Program-made: the position numbers and the translations under genes | In this document: piece by piece, positions 36,541-49,100 of the stretch | How positions within the stretch are numbered: the stretch's first letter is position 1 | Layout: the number at the start of each line of letters is the position of its first letter | Origin: Papilionanthe hookeriana x Papilionanthe teres | Lineage: Eukaryota; Streptophyta; Magnoliopsida; Asparagales; Orchidaceae | Assembly (NCBI GenBank): GCA_022702705.1 | Contig: CM040434.1 | Location: 55,292,953-55,356,952, forward strand | Length of the DNA: 64,000 bases | Reading direction: 5' to 3' | Notes under the pieces: generated by a model | What the model saw: the letters and a program-made list of their open reading frames with translations, nothing else | The model's database searches: none | What the model was told of the DNA's origin: nothing

Positions 36541-39500
36541 AATTATGAATTAAATGTATTTATAATTCAATTAATTTCAAAAATCCATAACTTGGTGTAT
36601 AATATTCATAAAAATAAAATAAAAGTTCTCTCTTGCTCAGTGAACAGAAGAGAATAATGTGAAAATAAAATTAGGGTCATTTAACTTATATTTATTTTTA
36701 AATTAGTTAAATATTGAAAAACCTTCATTAAATCATAACTTGTTTTAAACATTTACCATGGCTTGAAACTTTAGGGGTTGAATCCTCATGTTAATAGGGC
36801 CATCCTCTGATTTTTCCAAAGTCAGAGGGCATCTTTGGTATGAAATCCCTAATTTTCAAGTTAAACCACCTCTGTCTAATTAAAAATTCATAATAATTAA
36901 ATGATTCATAAAAAAAATGTAAAGATTGCTTTGTAGGTTCATTAGGTCAGAGGATCATAAGAAAAATAAAAAAATGGGTTTCATTGATTAAAAATGTCAC
37001 TTTATGTTTTTAACTTATTAAAATGAAAGAAAATTTATATAATTAAAATATAATAAAAAAATCATGAAAATTAATCCACACTAAAGGAAATGGTTTGAGA
37101 AACTCCCCATAAAAATTTGAGCTCAATATGAATTGATTTGATCACTAACTTGATTTTCCAAGTAAAAGGGAATTTTTGCATTAAAATAATTATAATAATT
37201 ATAATATAAATCACAAAATCACAAAAATGGTTTTGGGAGTTCCTTGTGACTAGAGGAACTTAAGAAAAATAAACTTGAAATTAAAATAAATATTTCGCTC
37301 TATTTTCTAATTTTAAAATAATTAAAAATAATTAAAAAATTACAAAAATATCTAAAATATTAAAATACACCAAAATGTTCCAAAATTTCTCTTAATCACT
37401 TGGGGACAATTAAAATATTTTTTTGCTAATTTTATAAATAAAGTTATAAATTTTAAAAGCTTAAAAATGACTTTTAAAAGGCTTAAAAATTAATTTTCCT
37501 TAATTTTGCATTAAAATAATTCAAATAAATAAAATAAAAATAAAAATAATTTGAATTTTATTTCTTTGGATTTCTTGAACTTAGAGAGATTTAAGAAAAA
37601 TATAAAACTTAATTTTCAACTTAAAAAATATTTTAAATTTAATTAATAATCAAAATAAAAAAAATAATTATAATAATTAAAATAAAACTCAAAAAATTAT
37701 GAAAGTTAGTCTAAATGGTTCTCTAATCTAGGTTAACATTTAATAATTTTCTTAAGGACAGATCTTTTTTCTTGGCTAAGTTATTGAATTAATATTAAAA
37801 ATCTCTGTTTTTACTCTAAAATAATTATAAAAAATAAAAAAAAAATCAGAAAATTACATTCTCTCAGCTGATATTTTAATTGACTCATGAGTGAGGTAAC
37901 ATAAAAATTTCAAAGTTATTTGAGTTAAATTTAAAAAGTTATGAAGTGATAAGTCTAAAAGGGCAAAAATTTTAATTGCAGAATTTAAGCTTTAATTAAT
38001 ATTTAGGCCTAACTAAAAGGTAAATGAGAAATGAACAATCTTAATTGACATTCTTAGACGATTGAAATATAAGAGGCTAAGAGGTAGAAAGCAATTCACC
38101 GCTTTTCAATATTAAGGGTAAAGTTATATATTCTTAGAATTATTAAAATTTGGAAGTTAATCAAATTTGATGATTATAAAGTAAGGGGTTTTTATCTAGG
38201 AAGATTTTTAACTCACCAATCTAAAACCCTAATCAATGGTTTGATGATAAAAACATCTTTAATAAAGATCAAATGTCACTTAAACCAATATTCCCTTAAA
38301 ATTACAAATCTACCCATAAGAGCTTAAGGGCTAGGTAGTGAACCATGTTTAATTCTAGCTTCACTTAATGAGGTTTAGAGAAGAGAAAACAATTATTTAA
38401 AAACACAACTAGCCTGACCTTAATCAAATCGGCTTAGTCCTCTAATAATCAATTTGCCCCTAAAGGCTTTCACCCACATAACTCATGAATGAAACATCAA
38501 ATGAATGTTACCCCACTCAAGGGATGATGAAGACATCTAAGATCATTGAGCAAGAATTAGAACATCATTAACAAACTCTAATTGAACATTGGCGATTGAT
38601 TGGACAACATGATGAAACCAAATGAACTCTAAGTGGATCCAAAGCTTTGAGAAAAATGTTTAAGGTTATGCCCCAATCACTTTCTCAATCTAATGAGTTA
38701 TTTTAGAAGAAAAATTAGATTTCATTGCTCTTTAATAAAAAAAATCATCCTAACATACTTTATGGACCCACCAAGTTATGAGATAGGATCCCCTATTGAA
38801 CTTAAACATTTGAATTTTAATTACTACTTTTATAGCTGCTTTAAAATGCTAACATTTCAGTGGATGTACTCAAAGGTCAGGTACATATTTATGTTTATTG
38901 CAATTTACATTGCTTTATTTAAACGTTGCACAACACCTTCCATGTGATACATATGATAGCTATTAAAACAACAAAACTAAACTTGCATTTAAAAATGAAA
39001 CTTTTAGGATAGTCATGAAAACAAAACGAAACCAAAAATCAATTCACAACAATCAAAATATAAGACAACTCAAAATTTAATCACAAATAAAACAACAAAA
39101 CAATAATTGTAATTAAATTAAAATGTCTATATCGAATAATCAGAAATCCCTCAAAGGAGGTAACATATGGTTGCTAACGAGATTTCCCACGGTCTGGATG
39201 AATTTATGGAACTCATTCATTTGACTTTAGTAAATTTATTTAGACTAAGTGAATCCAAAGAAAATAGTGGTGCCGAAATGAGAGAACCGTGGGATCCTAA
39301 CTGATGTCGCTATAATCAACTTGAACTCCCCTTTAATTAAGACACCTAATGACAACAAATCAAAACTTGACACTTCTCTCTTCTCTGCAATTTGATATTT
39401 CTAAAACTAAATATGCTGCGACAAGGAGCTTGGAGCAAATACTGTGGGCAGCACAACGATCTTCAACAGCAAAACAAGTCTACAACAACAAACCTTCTTA

Positions 39501-39570
39501 GAAATAAACAACAAGCCATAAGATTTTGAGGTAGTTCTTCTAGTACGACATAAACCCTCACTTTATATTT
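36541..39570. other. Very AT-rich DNA, no recognisable gene
   Basis: Long runs of AATTATAATAATTAAAAT-type sequence (36,890-37,860) with weak internal repetition and many stops in all frames. Nothing resembling a protein or RNA gene was found. Confidence 0.4.
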
Positions 39571-39671
39571 TAGGCATTTGCATAGTCATGGTGTGCAATC
39601 TAAGCCATTTCATTTTTTCAACATAAATCCTCATATCTTCCAAGCTATCTGAATGATTAGTGTCATGCAGA

Positions 39672-40282
39672 TGTAAGCCCTAAATAATAAAATTGACAGG
39701 ATAAAACATTAAATATTCTTATCGTCAAAATTAAGGCCACACAATAAGATAGTTGGGAGGTTATTTGAGGTTCCCCTCAAAGTCTGTGACATGCCCTACT
39801 TCTTCGTTCCTTTGGACTCTTAAATACAATAACTCCTATTATTACCAATCCCATTTGATATCCAAGTCCATCCTTGAAAATTTTAAGCTTTGAAAATCTT
39901 GAGAGCAAAATAACTGATCTTTATCGAGAGTTTTCTTGAGTGACTTCGATCAATTAGGATGTAATTAACTCTAGGGGCTTGCCCTTATAGGAAAATTCAG
40001 AACCTATGTAATATAAACCCTATTTAATCTTTGGTATTAAATACATGAACTTTTCAGCTTATAAAAAATGGTTTCACAGACCGAACGAATACCATAGATT
40101 CTTTACTTTATTTAGTCGAGCTTCACTATTCGAGTGATGTGTTTATCCTTCGGGATAGATGCATTACTCGAGGTGTTGTGCTCGTTTAATCCAAACTATT
40201 GAATGTATGGTATCTCGACTTATTTAAAAAAAATATTATATTTTTATTTTCAAAAAGACACACCCTACTATTTTAAATTAAA

Positions 40283-40345
<63 letters not shown>

Positions 40346-40348
40346 TCA
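39672..40348 (+). mobile_element. Solo LTR G (same family as element F)
   Basis: It starts TGTAAGCCCTAAATAATAAA and ends TTAAAATCA. It shares its start with LTR F and long blocks with H and F. No PBS-gag follows. Instead both sides read as gag of another element on the minus strand. No clear target duplication was seen. Confidence 0.55.
40287..40341. repeat. (TA)n microsatellite
   Basis: About 27 TA dinucleotides near the 3' end of LTR G. LTR F has a much shorter TA run at the same relative place, so this is a lineage-specific expansion. Confidence 0.95.
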
Positions 40349-41021
40349 ATCACCTTTCAAGATTTGGTGGCCGACAGCGAACTGTGTCATAAATAGCTTC
40401 TTGAACTCTCTAAAGGAAGTGATAATCCCAAACGAGAGTCCATTGAACTACTTGAGAGCTAAATATCTCAGCATGATGTAAAACAACTGGCACTTTAATG
40501 TGTCATAAAATTTGAGAAAACATATAACCAACTTAAATGACGTAATGTGATCGGTCGGATCACTCCGTTGTATGGCTCAAAAAATGGAACCTTGAACTTT
40601 TTGAGGGGCTCAACATCAATGATCTGTCGGAAGAGCGCATTATCCAATTGGCAACAAATTATCATTTTCCCTGTTTGCGGTATATTTATCAGCATGGACC
40701 CAACACTATCTTGGTACTAAGTTGCTTCCATCGTTCTTCAGCCTTCTGATAGCCTTGGAGCATAAGTGATGGAGGATTAGGTGGAGGGAGAGGCTGTTCT
40801 CTCCCCTCAAGCATCATGCAGGTTAGGTCCACAATATGATTCACAATACTATCCTAGAGCTTCTGAATTCATTGTTACATGAATTCTCTGACGGACTCCA
40901 TATTGGAAGTTTCTTCCATGTTTTCCTTCTTCGTGACACACTCCGCTTCTTGTTTTATGTCATGATTCTATGCTCACTGCACCTTTTATGATGTTGAATC
41001 CCAAAATGTCATTCGGTTCAT

Positions 41022-41760
41022 GCCCAGGCAATAGAGTATTGGTCGGATGAGAGGAATAAGGGAGAATAGAGAAAGGAGATTGGGAGAGAATAAGAGAGTA
41101 TGCAACAAATAATATTAATGCTCTTGGGAAAGATTCAGTAGTCTTCCCTAAAGAAATGACCCTTTTATTTACAGATCGTAAGGGGTGTCTTGTAAATTAC
41201 ATGGCTGCCCCTTATTTTATAGAAATGTTACAAGCGATTTATGAGTCATTGCACATTTACATATTTGTAACTAACCTTGGTATCTTTTGACCTCGATAAT
41301 CGATGTTGGCACTGTTTCGTATTGGTATCTGCCAGTGGTACTATTTCATATGCTTAACTGTCTGACTTGGCCACTTGATCATCATTCGGTCGGCTAAGAG
41401 ATCCTTTGTCCGACTAGATCTTCGATCGACTGATTGATCCTCGATTGACTTCTCTGAGGGAACCCTTTTAAGGGTTCTCTTATCATCAAAAAAAGTTTAT
41501 TTCATTAGACAGAGGGTGAAATACTGTAATCTAATGGGTAGCCTTTTGTCAGACAAAAGATCTTTATAGAAGATCGTGAGAGAGAGTTTTTTTGAGCGAT
41601 CACTGATCTTTTCTGTGAGCTACATAATATCAGTTGAGTTGCCATCTGTTCAGGTGCGGGGAATTCTATGATCTGACTTACTGAAATGATGATTGATGAC
41701 ACGATCTTTCGACAGTGAGAATGTAGTCCATTAATATCTTCTTAGTGTAACCCATTGGAT
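41022..41760 (-). other. Probable leader/LTR of gag remnant K
   Basis: Noncoding DNA directly upstream of the K gag start. It has repeated TCGATCGACT-type words at 41,395-41,450 and a short palindrome GGGAACCCTTTTAAGGGTTC at 41,459-41,478. No paired LTR is present to fix boundaries. Confidence 0.35.
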
Positions 41761-42820
41761 TTCCTCAAAATTGATGTAGTCAGATTTCCGATGTACACAT
41801 ATTAAATATTTATATTATTTTAATATAATTTAAATAATAGAATAATGATATATTAATATTATTTTTATCGATTCATTAAATAATATTTTAATTTAAGATA
41901 ATATTTTTGAATATTTTGAACAAAATAATAAATAACAAAATTTAAGGCATGATATTTTATCCTTTTTAATTTAAATATAGTATTTATGGCCATCCGATAA
42001 AAACTAAAAGGCTAAAAGTAAATAATATTTGCACACAACAGTTTTTTTTAAATAAAAAAACATTCACTGATTCTTCAGTTCAACCCCAATTCTATGCAGA
42101 AATAGTTTTGACTTTAGATCAAACCAGTTGAATGACAGGTTTACGATTGAACGTTTTAAAATGGCATGTCAGTTTGATTTTTAAAATTGTGAATAAATTT
42201 AAGTGATTTCCTATAAAATATATTTGTTTCGAAAAATATTTCTGGTTTAATATATTTGACATCAAATATATATGACATTTTCTACTAAATATATTTATTA
42301 CTTTGTATTTGATATCAAATTTTTTTTTTTTTTTTGCTAAATGCATTCAATTTATTACTCTTAAAATATTGCCTATAAATTAGTCCCACACTGTTGGAAA
42401 CTAGCTAAATTGAGAAGCTCCATAAATACTTGGAAGAGTGGCCTTACTGTAAAGTGGCCTGCAAGTAATTAAATAAGATTTTTAATAATTGTGTTTAAAT
42501 TTGAGCTGACTTGTTAAGTATTTAAATGGCCGAAACACAAACCAATTCGAACAAATAAATTTTAATTGAGCTAATTAGGAATGAGCTATTTTCAATTCAT
42601 TTTGAATGAGTCAAACACGAATAATAAAAAATTTACTCGAGTTAAACACGCACAAGACTTTCAACTCGCTCAAACTCATTTTGCTTATGCCCATGACCTT
42701 AACTGTCAGTGAAGGTTTTAAGTGAAAATTTTGAATTATTAAAATGTTATATTTAAAATTTTGATGATTAATATGTTATATTAAAGATTTTAGGTGATTA
42801 TTACGTAAAAAATCAATGTA
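41761..42820. other. AT-rich intergenic DNA upstream of the SPRTN-like gene
   Basis: No gene is seen. A T-run lies at 42,320-42,336. A stretch at 42,490-42,700 with GAGCTGA, CGAGTTAAACACG and CAACTCGCTCAAACTC resembles the GAGCTTGAGCTTG repeat at 59,690-60,080 and may be a decayed DNA transposon copy. Confidence 0.4.
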
Positions 42821-42827
42821 TGTGCAC

Positions 42828-42836
42828 CTATATAAG
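42828..42836 (+). promoter_or_regulatory. Candidate TATA box of the SPRTN-like gene
   Basis: CTATATAAG lies about 240 bases before the proposed start codon at 43,071. This would leave a 5' UTR of roughly 200 bases. The call rests on the motif and spacing alone. Confidence 0.4.
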
Positions 42837-43070
42837 AGTTGCATGATGCATGGAAAAGGAAAAGCCCCTTTTAATTCTAAACATAGAAACTGAGCTAATC
42901 AATGAGAGGAGTTGAAGAGTCGCAGTCGCTGAGTAGAAAAAAGCAAGGAGACGAGAGCTCTGAGCTCCTCATGTGACAGAAGAGCTTGAGGGCTTGTTTG
43001 ATAGCTCATTTAAGCTTTGGCGCTTCACTAAAAAGTCTCCTAAGCTTTGCTCGCTTCAGAGAAGCCGGAG

Positions 43071-43180
43071 ATGGTGGACCGACTGCCGGATATCCAACAG
43101 CTTTTCCGTCATTACAACGCTCTCTACTTCGACGATGCTCTGGGAGCTTGCAATGTCACCTGGTCACCGCGATTGCGCAG
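43071..43180 (+). CDS. SPRTN: SPRTN-like exon 1
   Basis: Encodes residues 1-36 plus two bases of codon 37. It carries the start of the SprT domain (DIQQLFRHYNALYF, ACNVTWSPRLR). The donor is GCAG|GTGAAA. Other frames across this exon are open for longer stretches, but only this one matches the family and joins exon 2. Confidence 0.8.
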
Positions 43181-46100
43181 GTGAAAGTGAAATTACTCTC
43201 ATTTCAAAGAAAGTTTTGGTAGATTTCCTTTTTTTTGTTCTCTTATTTCAGATTCAAATTGATGGAGTGAACGGCCGTAATTGATTTAAGGTTGTTATTA
43301 TGGGTTTTTTCATTTGGTTTTGTTAAGTTTTTTCTACTGTTGTTTTAAATGCTTGGTGTCTTTGTAAGATTTGTGCATTTAGGGCTATTTTATTTGAGTG
43401 TAAGTGTTTGAAAGTGGTGGAAGCTGAGTTCAGAAAGCAGGTTTGATGATTTTTTTGTCTTCCATAAACTCGATTTAATGATTGTTTGGATTTTTAAGGA
43501 AGATAAAATTTCATCCATTTTTTTGTTAATTTTTCATTATTTGATTACTGTAATGAATTAAAGTAATTATAAATCAGCGTTTTGATGTTTAATATTTTTT
43601 AATTAAAATGCAAAAATAAGGAACCTTTCTAACTCTATAATAAATGAAACTCACTTCTTATCTTTAAGAACACTAGTCTCAAATAATAAGAACTCTCTTT
43701 CATTCAAATTTAATGTTAAAGAATGACTGAAGTTTAATTTCAGTTGCTTACAATAAAACAAAATGATCCTAGCGTATTTAAGCACTAGAAGATGAGTAGA
43801 TTCCCTGCTATTCATTGAGGATGTTTAGAACTTGTAAATGTTTTTTGCTGTTGAAAATTATGGAATCCAATTTTTTTTTCATGGGAGTAAACCTCTCTGT
43901 AAGCTGAAAAAATATCTAACTTGTGATTCAGTACAAAAAGAAACACTTATATCTTACAGAGTAAGTCTACATTATATATCTTCTTTTTCATTGAAATTTG
44001 TTCACAAGATAGTGCCTTTAAGTTATTTGCAGATATTTTGGTACCATGATAACATATTCTACTTTAAATATTGGTTGAAGTATCCAATTCTATCAATTTT
44101 TTGTTTAGAAAGATTACAGTTATTTTACCTTGAACTATTTGCTTCTCTCCATAACTTTTGAAGCTTCTTTTCCTGCAAGCCTCCTTAAATCTGTAAGCAT
44201 TTGATTATTTCGCATCCACTTGATTAAGTGTAACAATGTAACATTTACTCACTCTAAGTATTTAATAAATCAATTGCTAACATTCCATTGCTCTATATTT
44301 CACATATTTATGCTCCTAGTTTTGTGTTTTTGTTTTTATTTATTTATTTATTTTGTTTGGAGAATAGAGAAATTGGAATATATTGGAAATGTTTTTGAGT
44401 TTCATGCATTTATACTATCATTATGACATTTGCCAGTAATTTTTTCTTTTGGGGAAAAATTTTCAAGTGATTTTACTTGGAAATTTCACATATTTATCCT
44501 TAAATAGTATTGCACATTTACTCTGCATTTTGAAGGCATCACTATATGAAATTTACCAAATAGAATTTTCTTACTATTTTCATTTATTTATCCTGTCATT
44601 GTTTGTGCATTTAGTAAACATAAAAACATATCAATATGTGCATTTGTTCACGTGATGCAGTAATATTGCAACATGTCTATATATTGAAGCATATCGCTGT
44701 GAGATACGCTTGTCGAAGCGCCTGCTGAAACCTCGTTCATCCGCTGATCTTAAAAACTCATTGTTGCATGAAATGATTCATGCATTTTTATGGATCAAGG
44801 AAAAAAACAAGAACCGGATGTATCACTTCCTTTTATTCTTATTATGCTGATTAAATCATGTAGCATGTTTTTAGTTTTTGGTATATTTACAGACATACCA
44901 CTCAATTCTCATGGATTTACATATTTAACACCTAAACTTTGATTTTTTACATTTATACCACTCAAATCTTTCATATCACATTAAAAACAAACCACTATTT
45001 TCACTTTTAAAATTTGAAATATACCTTTTTATGCATGGTTGAGACAACATGGATGTAAAAATTGAAGTTTAGGTGTTAGATACGTAAATATATAAGAAAT
45101 GAGTGGCATGCATGTAAATATTCCTTTTTTTTGGGTTTTCTCACAGTGATTCTATATTTTGTTGTACAAGTAAACACGATTTCAATTTCTGGGCTATAGC
45201 GAAAGAAATCAACAACAGCTGTAAGGATGATAATCAGGTTTGTCTCAACCTACATGTCTTGTATAAACATGTATTTTAAGGCGAGATTGCTATAATTTAT
45301 GCCATTACTATACTCTTTTGTAAATTGTGAGCATTTATCATATTTTTGGCTTGTAAAAAAATTATTGGCAAATCTCATAATGACAATATAAGTGCATGAA
45401 ACTCCATAACGTTTCTAATATATTCCAATTTCTCTGGCCCAGAAAAAAAATCACCAAATTAGGAGCATAAATATGTGAAATAAGTTCACAATTAATCTTC
45501 TAAATCATTAATTTGAGAAAGTAAATGTTACACTTGATCAAATGGATGCTGAACAATCAAAGGCTAACAGATTTAAGGAGGCTTGTAGGAAAAGAAGGTT
45601 AAAGGTATGGAGCGAGGCAGATAGTTCAAGGTAAGATAATTGTAATCTTCCTAAAAATCATATACTGTGATACTTCAACCGAAATTTAATTAGAATATTC
45701 CATCATGGTACTGAATAATCTGCATTAACTTTATAGCCCTATTTTGTCGACAAGTTTCATAGAGACATCAAATACATATTATAATAACCACGACGTGTGT
45801 TGCTCTGTAAGGTATAAGTCCTTTTTTTTGCACTGAACCCCACAATTTATATATTTTTTCATCTTGAAGGTTTTTCCTCATGGAAAAAATACCATTGTTG
45901 TCTATAATTTTGAACAACAAATATCCTTTGCAAGTCTTAAACATCCTCAAAGAATTGCAGACTGCTTATCCTCTAGTGTTTAAACACACTAGGGTAAATT
46001 TTTTTTATTGTATGCAATTGAGATTAAATTACATCCGTTCTTCGACCAAAAATTGAATGTACTTATTTTTTTAGACTAGTTTTCTTAAATATGAGATGTG

Positions 46101-49100
46101 AGTTTCACTTATTATAGAGTTTGAAAGTCACATAATTTTTGTTGTTTCAAGGAAATAATATGAAACTTTAAGAGTTGATTTATAATTACTTTAATTCTTA
46201 AATGTAATAAAGTAATGTAAATTTAATAAAAAAAATGTATGAGTTTATTTCCTTGAATGATAGACATTAAAATCGAGTTCATGGAAAAGAAACAATCATC
46301 AAACCCACTTTTTGAACTCAACTTCCACCATTTGGAAGCAGTTACACAAACAAAATAGCTCTTAAATGCACAAATCCTTACATGGACACCTGCATTCAAA
46401 AAATGTTAGTAAAAGCTTGACAAAACCAAATAAAAATCACATAAGCAAAAACTTGAATGAATTACAGCCGCGCACTCCATCAATTTGAATCTAAAAGATG
46501 AGAACAAAAATAAGGAAATCTGCCATCTATTAGCCTATTACCGGTAGCGGCGTTGTTGTAACCTTATTGGGTTGAAGGGTCTTTTACTGGGGTCTAAAAA
46601 GCACCTGGATTTCACTGGCATCTAAATATGAGACTCGTTTTCTTAAATATGAGATGTGAGTTTCACTTATTATAGAGTTTGAAAGTCACATAATTTTTGT
46701 TGTTTCAAGGAAATAATATGAAACTTTAAGAGTTGATTTATAATTACTTTAATTCTTAAATGTAATAAAGTAATGTAAATTTAATAAAAAAAATGTATGA
46801 GTTTATTTCCTTGAATGATAGACATTAAAATCGAGTTCATGGAAAAGAAACAATCATCAAACCCACTTTTTGAACTCAACTTCCACCATTTGGAAGCAGT
46901 TACACAAACAAAATAGCTCTTAAATGCACAAATCCTTACATGGACACCTGCATTCAAAAAATGTTAGTAAAAGCTCGACAAAACCAAATAAAAATCACAT
47001 AAGCAAAAACTTGAATGAATTACAGCCGCGCACTCCATCAATTTGAATCTAAAAGATGAGAACAAAAATAAGGAAATTTGCCATCTATTAGCCTATTACC
47101 GGTAGCGGCGTTGTTGTAACCTTATTGGGTTGAAGGGTCTTTTACTGGGGTCTAAAAAGCACACTGGATTTCACTGGCATCTAAATATGAGACTCGTTTT
47201 CTTAAATATGAGATGTGAGTTTCACTTATTATAGAGTTTGAAAGTCACATAATTTTTGTTGTTTCAAGGAAATAATATGAAACTTTAAGAGTTGATTTAT
47301 AATTACTTTAATTCTTAAATGTAAGTAATGTAAATTTAATAAAAAAAATGTATGAGTTTATTTCCTTGAATGATAGACATTAAAATTGAGTTCATGGAAA
47401 AGAAACAATCATCAAACCCACTTTTTGAACTCAACTTCCACCATTTGGAAGCAGTTACACAAACAAAATAGCTCTTAAATGCACAAATCCTTACATGGAC
47501 ACCTGCATTCAAAAAATGTTAGTAAAAGCTTGACAAAACCAAATAAAAATCACATAAGCAAAAACTTGAATGAATTACAGCCGCGCACTCCATCAATTTG
47601 AATCTAAAAGATGAGAACAAAAATAAGGAAATCTGCCATCTATTAGCCTATTACCGGTAGCGGCGTTGTTGTAACCTTATTGGGTTGAAGGGTCTTTTAC
47701 TGGGGTCTAAAAAGCACACGGATTTCACTGGCATCTAAATATGAGACTCGTTTTCTTAAATATGAGATGTGAGTTTCACTTATTATAGAGTTTGAAAGTC
47801 ACATAATTTTTGTTGTTTCAATGAAATAATATGAAACTTTAAGAGTTGATTTATAATTACTTTAATTCTTAAATGTAATAAAATAATGTAAATTTAATAA
47901 AAAAAATGTATGAGTTTATTTCCTTGAATGATAGACATTAAAATCGAGTTCATGGAAAAGAAACAATCATCAAACCCACTTTTTGAACTCAACTTCCACC
48001 ATTTGGAAGCGAGTTACACAAACAAAATAGCTCTTAAATGCACAAATCCTTACATGGACACCTGCATTCAAAAAATGTTAGTAAAAGCTTGACAAAACCA
48101 AATAAAAATCACATAAGCAAAAACTTGAATGAATTACAGCCGCGCACTCCATCAATTTGAATCTAAAAGATGAGAACAAAAACAAGGAAATCTGCCATCT
48201 ATTAGCCTATTACCGGTAGCGGCGTTGTTGTAACCTTATTGGGTTGAAGGGTCTTTTACTGGGGTTTAAAAAGCACCTGAGAATTTTCCTTCACCGGCAA
48301 GCACATTCATATCGATCCGCTCACTTGGGGGATCTACTACTGAATGAATTGAGTCAACGGGTTTCATATATAATGTTGATTCTTTCCAATGTAATCCACA
48401 GTCCGACCAACTTGATCTGAGGTGAGGGTAGCCTGAACCTCCCCGATTGGTGGTAGCCATGGTGGTTAGGTATCAATCGTGACACTCCGAAATGTTTTGT
48501 GAATATCCCGTGTCTAGAGATGGTGTTAGTTATATCATCCCTTGTCACCAAAATTATTGATCTTCTCTATTGGCAATGACATCTGTGATTTCTGGCTCTA
48601 CTGAAGGGAAAAAGATGATGCACTTCCCATTCATGGCGAAAGAGTGTATTTCTAAATCTCTAGTGCTGAGTCTTGTGGTCAGATTGCCATGATCTCCCCA
48701 ACAAGTGGTTGCAGGCATCCATGGGTACTATGTCACACCACACTTAATCCTGCAGCTGTCTCCTAATCTAAAACTCTCCTAGGCACCTCTGATCGATGTT
48801 GATCCTGTTCTTCTTCAACAACTTAGAAAATACAGCTGGAGTGCCTATGAGTTGCGAGGCCTAACTTCTCTACCATCTGTGTAGACGCCACATTCTTATT
48901 GCTCTCTCCATCCATGATTGCGACTGCATACCTTCTCATTCATAGTGCAGTTATGACAACCTATTTCAGTTATCAGGGAGAAGAATCGAAGAGTCGTGAG
49001 AACCGAAGCGAGTTGTGAAGCCTAAGAGGAGGTAGGTGAAGCGAGATGGTCGGTAACATGAAAGCATATTTTCGTGTATAAATTATCATGTGGGGGGGAT

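Larger units (their letters stand above)
39575..41021 (-). pseudogene. Ty3/gypsy gag remnant K, split by solo LTR G
   Basis: The minus-strand start at 41,021 gives MNRMTFWDSTS, then PPNPPSLMLQGYQKAEERWK. The capsid-type gag domain follows in two frames: VEPLKKFKVPFFEPYNGV, SFKLVICFLKFYDTLKCQLF, SFREFKKLFMTQFAVGHQIL. It stops at about 40,349 where LTR G begins. Beyond the LTR at 39,671 it seems to resume as TNHSDSLEDMRIYVEKM, which fits the next block of the family's gag domain. This would have packaged element RNA. The element lineage is not determined. Confidence 0.6.

Noticed and set aside
38693..38947. An 84-codon open frame in AT-rich DNA
   Set aside because: It is Phe/Ile/Lys/Tyr-rich as expected from AT-rich random sequence, with no motif or neighbour to support it.
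39285..39320. A string resembling a reverse-oriented PBS (TAGCGACATCAGTTAGGATC on the minus strand)
   Set aside because: Similarity to the F-type PBS is weak and the sequence to its right is not an LTR of that family.
42973..43284. A 103-codon + strand open frame covering the first SPRTN-like exon
   Set aside because: It is out of frame with the SprT motifs. The frame starting at 43,071 matches the family and splices into exon 2.
46073..48277. Possibility that the tandem array is a CRISPR array or rDNA spacer
   Set aside because: Units are 558 bp without short repeat-spacer structure, lie in a plant intron, and show no rRNA sequence.
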